Source of the DNA: MED-G17 sp963991985
GTDB lineage: Bacteria; Bacteroidota; Bacteroidia; NS11-12g; UBA9320
Assembly (NCBI GenBank): GCA_963991985.1
Contig: CAXDRX010000005.1
Coordinates: 1-64,000, forward strand
Direction of reading: 5' to 3'
Length of the DNA stretch: 64,000 nucleotides
The first letter of the stretch is position 1; each line of letters starts with the position of its first letter. Shown here piece after piece: positions 53,880 to 62,339 of this stretch. Under the pieces are notes generated by a model, which saw only the letters and a program-made list of their open reading frames with translations, was not told where the DNA came from and made no database searches. The translations under genes were made by a program, and so were the position numbers.

Positions 53880-56717
53880 ATGTTTCAAAAATTTCTAATT
53901 GTTCTATTCGTTTTTATTTCAACACTCAGAAGTTCTTATGCCCAATTTGAACTCGTCGAGAAGGTAGAAAATGGCAATAACCCTTATGTTATTCCCTTCA
54001 CCAAATACAAATTACTATCCAATGATCTCACTTTAATCATTCATGAGGATCACTCCGACCCGATTGCACATGTTCAAGTTTCTTATCATGTAGGGTCTGC
54101 AAGAGAAAGCATAAGGAACTCAGGTTTTGCGCACTTCTTTGAGCACATGATGTTCCAAGGATCAAAAAATGTAGAAGATGAAGAGCACTTCAAGATCATT
54201 AGCGAAGCCGGCGGAACCAACAATGCTTTTACTTCATTTGACAAAACAGTATATTTTGAAACTGCTCCAGCCAATCTTACCGAAACCATGTTGTGGCTAG
54301 AGGCAGACCGAATGGGGACCCACCTCGAAGGTTTCACAGAAAAAAAATTCAACAATCAAAGAGATGCAGTCAAAAATGAAAAAAGGCAACGTTACGACAA
54401 TCAACCCTATGGAATGCTCAACGAAGAGCTTTTCAAAACACTTTTTGCCAACCATCCTTATGAATGGACACCCATAGGATTTGTTGATGATTTAGACATT
54501 GCATCTTTCGACGATTTGAGGAATTTTTTCCTTCGGTGGTATGGCCCAAACAATGCAATTCTAACAGTATCGGGAGACGTAAACCCAGTGGAGGTAAAAA
54601 ATTGGGTTGAGAAATACTTTGGTGGTATTCAAAAAGGTCCGGAGGTAAGGAAACAAAGAGCTGCGAGACCAATCTTACCGAGCAATCAATATCGAGAAAT
54701 CAAAGACAATATTTTCCTCCCCTTAAATGTTTATGCCTTCCCTACCATTCCCTCTTATCACAAAGATCAACCTGCTCTTGATGTCTTTTCGTACATTTTC
54801 GGAGGATCTAATAACTCTATACTGTACAAGAACTTGGTCAAAACAAAAGATGCTGTTCAAGCAAATTCTTCTCATTTCTCATTAGAACTTTCCGGCGTTT
54901 TTTCAATCAATGTAGTAAGTAGTTTTGGGGGTTTATCAAGAAATGAAATAGAAACCAAAGTAATGAATTGTTTCGATGAGTTTGAGAAGACCGGTATCAC
55001 CAAGGAACAATTACAAATGGCAAAGAACTCATTTAGAGCCAATTACATTTCTTCTCTTGAATCCATTAGCGGTCGATCCCTCATCATTGCTGAATGGAAT
55101 ACCCTGCTCAATAAAAAATGGAACGGCCAAGATGAAATAAATCGATATCAAAATGTTTCCGCTGATGATGTTTTAAATGTTTACAGGAGGTACATCAAGG
55201 GCAAAAAATTTGTAAACATCAATGTAGTAAGGGATCAAAATATTGAAGAAACCAAGGACAACGAAAAATCAAAAAGTATTAATCCATATGCTGGCGTTCC
55301 AAAGAAAACAGACCCACAATACCTAAACTTGAGCTATCATCCACCAAAAGACAATTTTGACAGAAGTATACGCCCCAAAATTGCCACAGAGGCCAAAGGA
55401 AGCGAGCTTTCCGTGCCCGACTTTTACACGAAAAAGTTTGATAATGGACTTCAACTAATTGGCACCGAAAGCAATGAAGTTCCAATGGTTTATCTTAGTT
55501 TAGACATCGATGGTGCACACCTACTAGAAGATGGAAAGAAAGTCAAAACCGGCGTTTCAGCGCTTACGTCTTACATGATGGGTGAAGGGACAGAAGATAT
55601 ATCGACAGAAGAATTTTCCAAAAAATTAGATTTATTGGGTGCCAACTTGTATTTCAGTGCTGGCAATGACCAAAGTGGTGCATATTTGTCCTGTCCAGTA
55701 GAAAATTTTGACACTGCGCTCAACTTATTTAAGGAGTCTTTGTTGAGGCCTCGTTTTGATGAGGAAGACTTTGAGAGAATCAAAAATCAAGCACTTGAAA
55801 GCGTAAAAAATCAAAAAACAAGACCCAGTACGATGGCAAGCAAAGCTTTTAGCAAATTGCTTTGGGGCAAAAGTGTTCTTGGTACCTATTACACCGGAAA
55901 CTACAAAGACATTAAAAAAATCACTTTGGAAGATGTAAAGGAATTTTACAAGAAATTTTATTCTCCCAACGTTTCTAGGATAATGGTTGTTGGTAACATC
56001 ACTCAGGATGTTGCCATTGCAAAACTTTCTTTTCTTTCCGAATGGAGAAATAAAAATGTTTCTATTCCCAAATTAGGACAACCTATTTTACCGAAAAAAA
56101 CAACCATTTATTTAATCGACAAACCATATGCTGCACAAAGTAGAATCGTCGCCGGATTCCCTGCTCCCAAGTTTGATTATAATGGAGATCATTTTAAATG
56201 TGATATCATGAATTTTAGCCTCGGCGGAGCATTTAATAGCCGAATCAACCTCAACTTAAGAGAAGATAAAGGATATACTTACGGCGCACGAGCGGGCTTT
56301 ATAGGGGATAACGATTATGGACTTTACAGATTTTCATCGGATGTCAAAAAAAGAGCAACCGATTCTGCCATAATAGAATTGATTAATGAAATCACAAATT
56401 TTAAAAACAATGGGATTACAGATGAGGAACTATCTTTCACAAAGAAAGCGCTTGTTTTGAGTGAAGCTCTTGATTATGAAACCCCCTCTAAAAAGCTGAG
56501 ATTTTTAAATTCGATTTTGCAATACAATATGCCGAAAGATTACCCAAGTGTTCAAAAACAAATCGTTGAAAACATAAGTAAATCTGAGGTTAATGAATTG
56601 GCCAAAAAGTACCTAAAACCAGACAACATGCTTATTGTGGTGGTGGGACATGCCTACAAGATAAAACCAAATTTAGAAAAATTGGGCTTTGATGTTGTAG
56701 AGATGGCAGTAGATTAA
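53880..56717 (+). CDS. Secreted M16 zinc peptidase, two-module form
   Basis: 945 aa with a signal peptide (ends RSSYAQ). The N-terminal M16 module has the inverted zinc motif H84-F-F-E87-H88 (AHFFEHMMF), with the distal Glu near MLNEELFKT. The second module (from about residue 515, FDNGLQLIGTESNEVP) lacks HxxEH and is the usual inactive half that closes the chamber. M16 enzymes (pitrilysin/insulinase) digest small proteins and peptides; this one acts in the periplasm or outside. It has its own promoter and shares a bidirectional terminator with the convergent comB. Confidence 0.94.
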   Translation: MFQKFLIVLFVFISTLRSSYAQFELVEKVENGNNPYVIPFTKYKLLSNDLTLIIHEDHSDPIAHVQVSYHVGSARESIRNSGFAHFFEHMMFQGSKNVEDEEHFKIISEAGGTNNAFTSFDKTVYFETAPANLTETMLWLEADRMGTHLEGFTEKKFNNQRDAVKNEKRQRYDNQPYGMLNEELFKTLFANHPYEWTPIGFVDDLDIASFDDLRNFFLRWYGPNNAILTVSGDVNPVEVKNWVEKYFGGIQKGPEVRKQRAARPILPSNQYREIKDNIFLPLNVYAFPTIPSYHKDQPALDVFSYIFGGSNNSILYKNLVKTKDAVQANSSHFSLELSGVFSINVVSSFGGLSRNEIETKVMNCFDEFEKTGITKEQLQMAKNSFRANYISSLESISGRSLIIAEWNTLLNKKWNGQDEINRYQNVSADDVLNVYRRYIKGKKFVNINVVRDQNIEETKDNEKSKSINPYAGVPKKTDPQYLNLSYHPPKDNFDRSIRPKIATEAKGSELSVPDFYTKKFDNGLQLIGTESNEVPMVYLSLDIDGAHLLEDGKKVKTGVSALTSYMMGEGTEDISTEEFSKKLDLLGANLYFSAGNDQSGAYLSCPVENFDTALNLFKESLLRPRFDEEDFERIKNQALESVKNQKTRPSTMASKAFSKLLWGKSVLGTYYTGNYKDIKKITLEDVKEFYKKFYSPNVSRIMVVGNITQDVAIAKLSFLSEWRNKNVSIPKLGQPILPKKTTIYLIDKPYAAQSRIVAGFPAPKFDYNGDHFKCDIMNFSLGGAFNSRINLNLREDKGYTYGARAGFIGDNDYGLYRFSSDVKKRATDSAIIELINEITNFKNNGITDEELSFTKKALVLSEALDYETPSKKLRFLNSILQYNMPKDYPSVQKQIVENISKSEVNELAKKYLKPDNMLIVVVGHAYKIKPNLEKLGFDVVEMAVD

Positions 56718-56732
56718 TTTTGATTGTGATTC

Positions 56733-56764
56733 AAAAAAAAGCCACTTTACTGTGGCTTTTTTTT
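56733..56764. terminator. Bidirectional terminator between M16 peptidase gene and comB
   Basis: Stem GCCAC/GTGGC extended by eight A-T pairs around a TTTACT loop, with A and T runs on each side. It serves both convergent genes. Confidence 0.88.
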
Positions 56765-57468
56765 TATAGAATAATTTGCATTTCACGTACTTTCGGAACC
56801 AATCCAAACTTGTTTCGCTCAAATCCCGTTTTTATATCTTCCTTTTTAAATTTTGTCTTCAACCTTTTTGGATGCTCACATTCCAAGATACAATCCAGCA
56901 AGTTCTCTTTATACATCAAATATGTTTTCCATGCAATTTTAGAAGAATCATCCAAATCAAATTTTGAAATCTGTAAATCACTTGCCAAGGCTCCAGCAAA
57001 AAGTGTGTCCTCCATGTTTACTTTTCCTTTCCAACCAGCACAGAACAAAACAATTTCCCTTTTCTCCGGCAATAGCCTTTCAATTAAGGCGTCCAAATTA
57101 TGAAAAGAACCCACCAGTAGCTCATCAGCTCGCTCTGCCATTTTCATTATTTTGGTTCCATTTGTTGTGGTTATAACCAATTTTTTTTCCTTTAATTCTG
57201 CTTTCGAAAGTTCAAAAGGGCTATTCCCAAAATCAAAACCCGGTATCTTCTTGCCATTTCTCTCCCCTACTGTCAAAAAAGAATTGTTCTTTTTCAAATC
57301 AAGAGCAAAAGAGACATCATCAGTAGCCATAAGCATTTTGGGATTTTTTGCCATAATTGTTGAAATTGTAGTTGTGGCTCTTAAAACATCAATAATTACT
57401 ACAACCTTACCCTCAAAGTCATACAATGTACCCAAATGCGCACTAAAAATAGTTGTTACCCTCGGCAT
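56764..57468 (-). CDS. comB: 2-phosphosulfolactate phosphatase family protein
   Basis: 234 aa from the ATG at 57468. The start MPRVTTIFSAHLGTLYDFEGK and the core VVIIDVLRATTTISTIM, GERNGKKIPGFDFGNSP, LVITTTNGTKIM and VLFCAGWKGKVNMEDTLFAG match ComB, a Mg-dependent phosphatase giving 3-sulfolactate, a step of coenzyme M synthesis in archaea; bacterial members presumably act in sulfolactate or another route. The open frame reaches 57507 but the extra residues do not fit. On the minus strand AATATTTG, one mismatch from the -7 consensus, sits 7 bp before this ATG. Confidence 0.85.
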   Translation of the reverse strand: MPRVTTIFSAHLGTLYDFEGKVVVIIDVLRATTTISTIMAKNPKMLMATDDVSFALDLKKNNSFLTVGERNGKKIPGFDFGNSPFELSKAELKEKKLVITTTNGTKIMKMAERADELLVGSFHNLDALIERLLPEKREIVLFCAGWKGKVNMEDTLFAGALASDLQISKFDLDDSSKIAWKTYLMYKENLLDCILECEHPKRLKTKFKKEDIKTGFERNKFGLVPKVREMQIIL

Positions 57469-57549
57469 GATTTTACAAATATTCTTTAAAATGATGCTAA
57501 GTAACAAAAAGCCTTGACCATTTCACCTTTGCAACTTTAATTTGGAGTC

Positions 57550-58728
57550 ATGATTCCAGTATACATCGTTTCGGCCGTAAGAACACCCATAGGAAGTTTC
57601 AATGGCTCCTTGTCGAGTATTTCTGCAACACAATTGGGGGCAACTGCCATCAAAGGTGCCATAAGAAAAATATCACTCGACCCAAAAGAAGTAGACGAAG
57701 TTTATATGGGCAATGTTTTGCAAGCAGGTTTAGGTCAAGCTCCTGCAAGACAGGCAGCGCTATTTGCAGGTATCCCAAATACTGTTCCTTGCACTACAAT
57801 AAATAAAGTTTGCACCAGTGGTATGAAATCTGTCGCGCTCGGGGCGCAGTCAATCATGCTTGGACTCAATGACCTAGTGATAGCAGGAGGCATGGAAAAC
57901 ATGAGTCAGGTTCCACATTATTTACCCAATTCTAGACGTGGTCACAAATTCGGTTCTATTGAAATGGTAGATGGCTTGTCTCACGACGGGCTTTTTGATG
58001 TATACAACAAATTTATGATGGGAAAAGCAGCAGACCTAACCGCAGAGAATCTAAACATCACTAGGGAAGATCAGGACAAATTTGCGGTAGAAAGTTATCG
58101 GCGTACAGAAGAAAGTTGGAAAAATGGTCGATTTATTGAAGAAGTAGTTCCGGCAGAGATTCCGCAAAGAAAAGGCCCTTCCCTTTTTTTTGACAGAGAT
58201 GAAGAATATACAAATGTGAAATTTGATAAAATACCAAATCTAATGCCTGCCTTTGGGAAGGAAGGAACAGTAACAGCTGCCAATGCTTCAACAATAAACG
58301 ATGGCGCGGCAGCACTTGTTTTGGTAAGCGAGCAAAAATTAAAGGAATTGAATCTAAAGCCTTTGGCCAAAATTTCAGGATTTGCAGACGCTGCTCACGA
58401 GCCAGAAATGTTTACCACGGCACCTGCCAAAGCAATTCCCAAGGCATTGAATAAGGCAGGAATAAAAATAGATACAGTTGACTATTTTGAATTAAATGAA
58501 GCCTTTTCGGTAGTGGGATTGGCAAACATAAAATTGCTAAAAATCGACCATAGAAAAGTAAACATCAATGGCGGAGCTGTCTCCATGGGACACCCTTTGG
58601 GCGCAAGTGGCGCAAGAATTTTGGTCACACTAACGCATATTCTTCAACAGAAAGATGCAAACTGCGGTGTAGCAGGAATATGCAATGGCGGAGGCGGAGC
58701 TGGTGCAATGGTCCTAGAACGGACGTGA
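57550..58728 (+). CDS. Acetyl-CoA C-acetyltransferase (thiolase)
   Basis: 392 aa thiolase. The nucleophile is C88 (NKVCTSGMKS), with ELNEAFSVVG, the catalytic His in GHPLGASGARI and the acid/base Cys in GICNGGGGAGAM. These are the standard thiolase signatures and the length fits acetoacetyl-CoA thiolase (fadA/atoB-like). It condenses two acetyl-CoA or cleaves 3-ketoacyl-CoA; direction is not determined. No other beta-oxidation gene adjoins it. groES lies 71 bp downstream with what looks like its own promoter. Confidence 0.94.
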   Translation: MIPVYIVSAVRTPIGSFNGSLSSISATQLGATAIKGAIRKISLDPKEVDEVYMGNVLQAGLGQAPARQAALFAGIPNTVPCTTINKVCTSGMKSVALGAQSIMLGLNDLVIAGGMENMSQVPHYLPNSRRGHKFGSIEMVDGLSHDGLFDVYNKFMMGKAADLTAENLNITREDQDKFAVESYRRTEESWKNGRFIEEVVPAEIPQRKGPSLFFDRDEEYTNVKFDKIPNLMPAFGKEGTVTAANASTINDGAAALVLVSEQKLKELNLKPLAKISGFADAAHEPEMFTTAPAKAIPKALNKAGIKIDTVDYFELNEAFSVVGLANIKLLKIDHRKVNINGGAVSMGHPLGASGARILVTLTHILQQKDANCGVAGICNGGGGAGAMVLERT

Positions 58729-58757
58729 TTGATTGCCAAAATGGCAGAAATCCTTTT

Positions 58758-58773
58758 TGGCATAAAGTATGCA
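58758..58773 (+). promoter_or_regulatory. Sigma-54-like promoter candidate upstream of groES
   Basis: TGGCATAAAGTATGCA keeps the GG (-24) and GC (-12) dinucleotides at the correct 12-bp step of the sigma-54 consensus TGGCAC-N5-TTGCW, with one base off in each half. Transcription would begin about 16 bp before the groES ATG. Alternatively the TTG at 58757-58759 is a Bacteroidota -33 element, with TACGAAAA 20 bp later as a very poor -7. No CIRCE inverted repeat is present. Confidence 0.35.
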
Positions 58774-58799
58774 AACCTCTACGAAAAAAATTATATATA

Positions 58800-59069
58800 A
58801 TGAATATCAAACCACTTCACGACAGAGTTCTAGTTGAACCTGCGGCAGCTGAAGAAACTACAGCTGGTGGAATAATTATTCCAGACACCGCCAAAGAAAA
58901 ACCACAGAAAGGCACCATTGTTGCCGTGGGTCCAGGTAAAAAAGATGAACCAACTACCGTAAGTATCGGTGACAACGTATTGTATGGAAAATACAGTGGC
59001 ACAGAACTTCAGGTAGAAGGGAAAGATTATTTAATGATGAGAGAATCTGACATATTAGCAATCGTATAA
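58800..59069 (+). CDS. groES: Co-chaperonin GroES
   Basis: 89 aa from the ATG at 58800, normal GroES length. It opens NIKPLHDRVLVEPAAAEE, has the mobile-loop region ETTAGGIIIPD, then KGTIVAVGPGK and VLYGKYSGTEL. GroES caps the GroEL ring to enclose folding substrates. The frame stays open upstream to 58680, but that would overlap the thiolase gene and does not match the family. groEL starts 2 bp after its stop. Confidence 0.97.
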   Translation: MNIKPLHDRVLVEPAAAEETTAGGIIIPDTAKEKPQKGTIVAVGPGKKDEPTTVSIGDNVLYGKYSGTELQVEGKDYLMMRESDILAIV

Positions 59070-59071
59070 AA

Positions 59072-60703
59072 ATGGCAAAACAAATATTATTTGACACAGA
59101 AGCGCGAAATGGTCTTAAAAGCGGAGTAGACCAATTGGCAAACGCAGTTAAAGTTACTCTAGGCCCAAAAGGTCGTAATGTAGTAATTGACAAAAAATTT
59201 GGCTCCCCAAATGTAACCAAAGACGGCGTTACGGTGGCCAAAGAAATTGAATTGAAAGATCCCGTAGAAAACATGGGTGCTCAAATGGTTAAAGAAGTTG
59301 CTTCCAAAACAGCAGATATTGCTGGTGATGGAACCACTACGGCAACCGTTTTAGCACAAGCCATCGTCACAGAAGGGCTAAAAAATGTTGCAGCTGGGGC
59401 CAACCCAATGGACCTCAAGAGAGGAATTGACAAAGCAGTAGCAGGCATCATTGAAAATCTTCAGAAAAGTTCTAAGATGGTGGGTGATGATTTTGATAAG
59501 ATCAAACAAGTTGCTTCAATTTCTGCCAATAACGATGATGTCATTGGCCAATTGATTGCTGATGCCATGAAAAAAGTGGGCAAAGACGGAGTGATTACTG
59601 TTGAAGAAGCAAAAGGGACAGAAACTGAAGTAAAAACAGTGGATGGAATGCAATTTGATAGAGGTTACCTATCCCCCTATTTTGTCACCAACACAGAAAA
59701 AATGCAAACCGAATTGGAAAGTCCTTACATTCTAATTTATGATAAAAAAATAAGCAACATGAAAGAACTCTTGCCCGTATTGGAAGCAACTGCTCAAACA
59801 GGGAAGCCACTCCTTATCATTGCAGAAGACATCGAAGGAGAGGCTTTGGCGACACTTGTTGTAAACAAAATGAGAGGAACGCTCAAGGTTGCAGCAGTAA
59901 AGGCACCAGGATTTGGCGACCGCAGAAAAGCAATGCTTCAAGATATCGCCATTCTTACAGGAGGTCAAGTGATTTCTGAGGAACAAGGCAGAAAGTTGGA
60001 TGACGCAACGATTGAAACATTAGGAACAGCCGAAAAAGTGACCATAGACAAGGAAAACACCACCATCGTAAACGGTGCAGGACAGCAGACGGATATCGAT
60101 GGAAGAATCAATCAAATCAAAAATGAGATTGAGATTTCTACCTCCGATTACGACAAAGAAAAACTGCAAGAAAGACTAGCAAAGCTATCTGGAGGAGTAG
60201 CCGTTCTTTACATTGGTGCGGCAACAGAAGTTGAAATGAAAGAGAAAAAAGATCGAGTAGATGATGCTTTGCATGCAACCAGAGCAGCAGTTGAAGAAGG
60301 TATTGTAGCTGGTGGTGGAGTAGCCTATGTTAGAGCTATTTCCAAATTGAACGTCAAAGGCCAAAACATTGATGAAAATACAGGCATTGAAATCATTCGG
60401 AAAGCAGTAGAAGCGCCATTGCGTCAAATTGTTGCTAATGCAGGTGGTGAAGGCTCGGTGGTTATACAACAAGTCAAAAATGGCAAAGACGACTATGGAT
60501 ACAACGCACGCACAGATGAGTTTGAGCCTATGATTGCAGCAGGAGTTATCGACCCTACAAAAGTAAGCCGAGTAGCGCTTGAAAATGCAGCTTCTGTAAG
60601 TAGTATGATGCTTACCACAGAAAGCCTAATTGTAGAAATTCCAGAAGAAGACAAAACCCCTCCCGCGATGCCAAATCCAGGAATGGGTGGAATGGGATAT
60701 TAA
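59072..60703 (+). CDS. groEL: Chaperonin GroEL
   Basis: 543 aa. Classic group I chaperonin sequence: VTLGPKGRNVVID, the ATPase loop GDGTTTATVLAQAI, and the Gly-Met-rich C-terminal tail ending GMGGMGY. It forms the 14-mer folding chamber in the cytoplasm. It is the second gene of the groES-groEL operon and is closed by a strong terminator. Nothing unusual is seen; it is a single apparently housekeeping copy in this window. Confidence 0.98.
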   Translation: MAKQILFDTEARNGLKSGVDQLANAVKVTLGPKGRNVVIDKKFGSPNVTKDGVTVAKEIELKDPVENMGAQMVKEVASKTADIAGDGTTTATVLAQAIVTEGLKNVAAGANPMDLKRGIDKAVAGIIENLQKSSKMVGDDFDKIKQVASISANNDDVIGQLIADAMKKVGKDGVITVEEAKGTETEVKTVDGMQFDRGYLSPYFVTNTEKMQTELESPYILIYDKKISNMKELLPVLEATAQTGKPLLIIAEDIEGEALATLVVNKMRGTLKVAAVKAPGFGDRRKAMLQDIAILTGGQVISEEQGRKLDDATIETLGTAEKVTIDKENTTIVNGAGQQTDIDGRINQIKNEIEISTSDYDKEKLQERLAKLSGGVAVLYIGAATEVEMKEKKDRVDDALHATRAAVEEGIVAGGGVAYVRAISKLNVKGQNIDENTGIEIIRKAVEAPLRQIVANAGGEGSVVIQQVKNGKDDYGYNARTDEFEPMIAAGVIDPTKVSRVALENAASVSSMMLTTESLIVEIPEEDKTPPAMPNPGMGGMGY

Positions 60704-60724
60704 GCGCCCTAAAGCATTCAACAT

Positions 60725-60757
60725 AAAAAAGCTACTCTTAAACCGAGTAGCTTTTTT
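60725..60757 (+). terminator. Terminator of the groES-groEL operon
   Basis: Seven-pair stem GCTACTC/GAGTAGC with a TTAAACC loop, flanked by six A and seven T residues. Only the plus-strand groEL gene precedes it. Confidence 0.9.
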
Positions 60758-60793
60758 TATTTATTAACACTTTAGTTTTTATTTCTTTGCCCA

Positions 60794-62185
60794 ATGCGAA
60801 AGATTCCACTTCATTGGCAGGTAGTTATTTCCATTTTAATCGGCATCACCTTCTCATTCATAGCACTACAATTTGGTCTCCAAAAGTTTTGCTTACTGTA
60901 CATCTCCCCTTTCGGCGAAATTTTTATTAATGTCCTGAAGCTTGTAGCAGTGCCACTTGTACTATTTTCAATTATTTCTGGAGTTGCTTCGATCGGAAAT
61001 TTAAAAACATTGGGAACCCTAGGAATAAAAACATTGTTCACTTATTTGATAACCACAATGATGGCCGTTTCTATCGGTCTTGTGGTAGTAAATATTTGGA
61101 AGCCGGGCAAACGAATTGAAGAGAAATTAAGAATTGAAAAAAGAATAGAATATGAAATATGGCAAAAGGAAAATGGAATAAAAAAACTCGACTCAAAATG
61201 TCTAAGTTGTTCATCCAAATACCAATCTTTGGTGGAGCGCATTCAAAAACGTCAAGGGAAAGATGCCCAAAGTAATTTTGTTCAAGACAAAATTCAAAAA
61301 GCCAAACAAAGCAAAACCCAAGGGCCATTGCAGCCTCTGGTTGATTTGGTTCCAAAAAATCTAATTTTGGCCTTAATGGAAATGAAAATGCTTCAGATAA
61401 TTTTCTTTTCTATTTTTATGGGTTTGGTATTGGTCTCCATTTCCTCAGAAAAAACCAAATCCGTTATTCACCTTGTTGAGGGACTGAATGAAGTTTTTGT
61501 ACAAATGGTAAATATCATTATGAAATCTATGCCTTTCTTTGTTTTCGCGCTCATTGTAGGAACGCTCACTCAATCCGCCAATAATTTAGAAGATTTAACA
61601 GAACAACTGTTTTTTTTGGCTCACTATTCTGGCGCTGTAATTGTTGGTTTGTTATTCATGGCTTTCGTATTCTACCCTACTCTAATTGGTGCTTTTAAAT
61701 CATCTCTAGGAAGCAAGAAATTCTTAAAAGGAATTTCAAAAGCACAACTTACCGCTTTTTCTACCAGCAGCTCTGTTGCTACCCTTCCTGTAACGATGGA
61801 TTGTGTTCACAAAAATTTAAATGTTTCTCGAAATACAACAAGCTTCGTTCTTCCCATTGGCGCTACTGTCAATATGGATGGGACCAGTTTATATCAAGCA
61901 ATTGCCGTGGTTGCTATGGCTCAAATGCATATGGTTGATTTGGCATGGAACCAACAACTTATTATTGTCCTAACCGCTACTTTAGCTTCCATAGGAGCGG
62001 CAGCAGTTCCAAGTGCAGGCTTGGTTCTTATGATTGTTGTTTTAGAAAGTGTTGGGTTAAATCCCCTTTGGATTTCAATAATTTTACCTGTAGATAGAAT
62101 TTTAGATATGTGTAGAACCGTTGTAAATGTTACGGGTGATGCTACGGTAAGCATTTTGATGGATGACAATGAAAAAGGCCAATAA
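60794..62185 (+). CDS. Dicarboxylate/amino acid:cation symporter with cytoplasmic-type insert
   Basis: 463 aa of the DAACS/GltP-DctA family, which imports glutamate, aspartate or C4-dicarboxylates with Na+ or H+. The hallmark motifs are the Ser-rich hairpin FSTSSSVATLP and the NMDGTSLYQAI helix, with eight membrane segments. Between the third and fourth segments (about residues 103-180) lies a hydrophilic, Lys-rich insert containing the pair SKCLSCSS, longer than in E. coli GltP. TTTCTTTG, one mismatch from the -7 consensus, ends 4 bp before the ATG. The substrate is not determined. Confidence 0.9.
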   Translation: MRKIPLHWQVVISILIGITFSFIALQFGLQKFCLLYISPFGEIFINVLKLVAVPLVLFSIISGVASIGNLKTLGTLGIKTLFTYLITTMMAVSIGLVVVNIWKPGKRIEEKLRIEKRIEYEIWQKENGIKKLDSKCLSCSSKYQSLVERIQKRQGKDAQSNFVQDKIQKAKQSKTQGPLQPLVDLVPKNLILALMEMKMLQIIFFSIFMGLVLVSISSEKTKSVIHLVEGLNEVFVQMVNIIMKSMPFFVFALIVGTLTQSANNLEDLTEQLFFLAHYSGAVIVGLLFMAFVFYPTLIGAFKSSLGSKKFLKGISKAQLTAFSTSSSVATLPVTMDCVHKNLNVSRNTTSFVLPIGATVNMDGTSLYQAIAVVAMAQMHMVDLAWNQQLIIVLTATLASIGAAAVPSAGLVLMIVVLESVGLNPLWISIILPVDRILDMCRTVVNVTGDATVSILMDDNEKGQ

Positions 62186-62339
62186 TACTAACCCCCTTAC
62201 ATGTTTGGTATTGCTTAAAGATATCTGGGACCCGAACAAATGAATATTTTTTATTTCTTTGTTTTTGAATTTGTCCGTACCGCAAATGATTAAATGTGGA
62301 ACAATGACAACCAAGTGAGTAAAAATTTGTTCAAAAAAA

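Noticed and set aside
58680..58799. Long in-frame extension of groES into the thiolase gene
   Set aside because: The translated residues do not match GroES and overlap a conserved thiolase C-terminus; ATG 58800 gives the family length.
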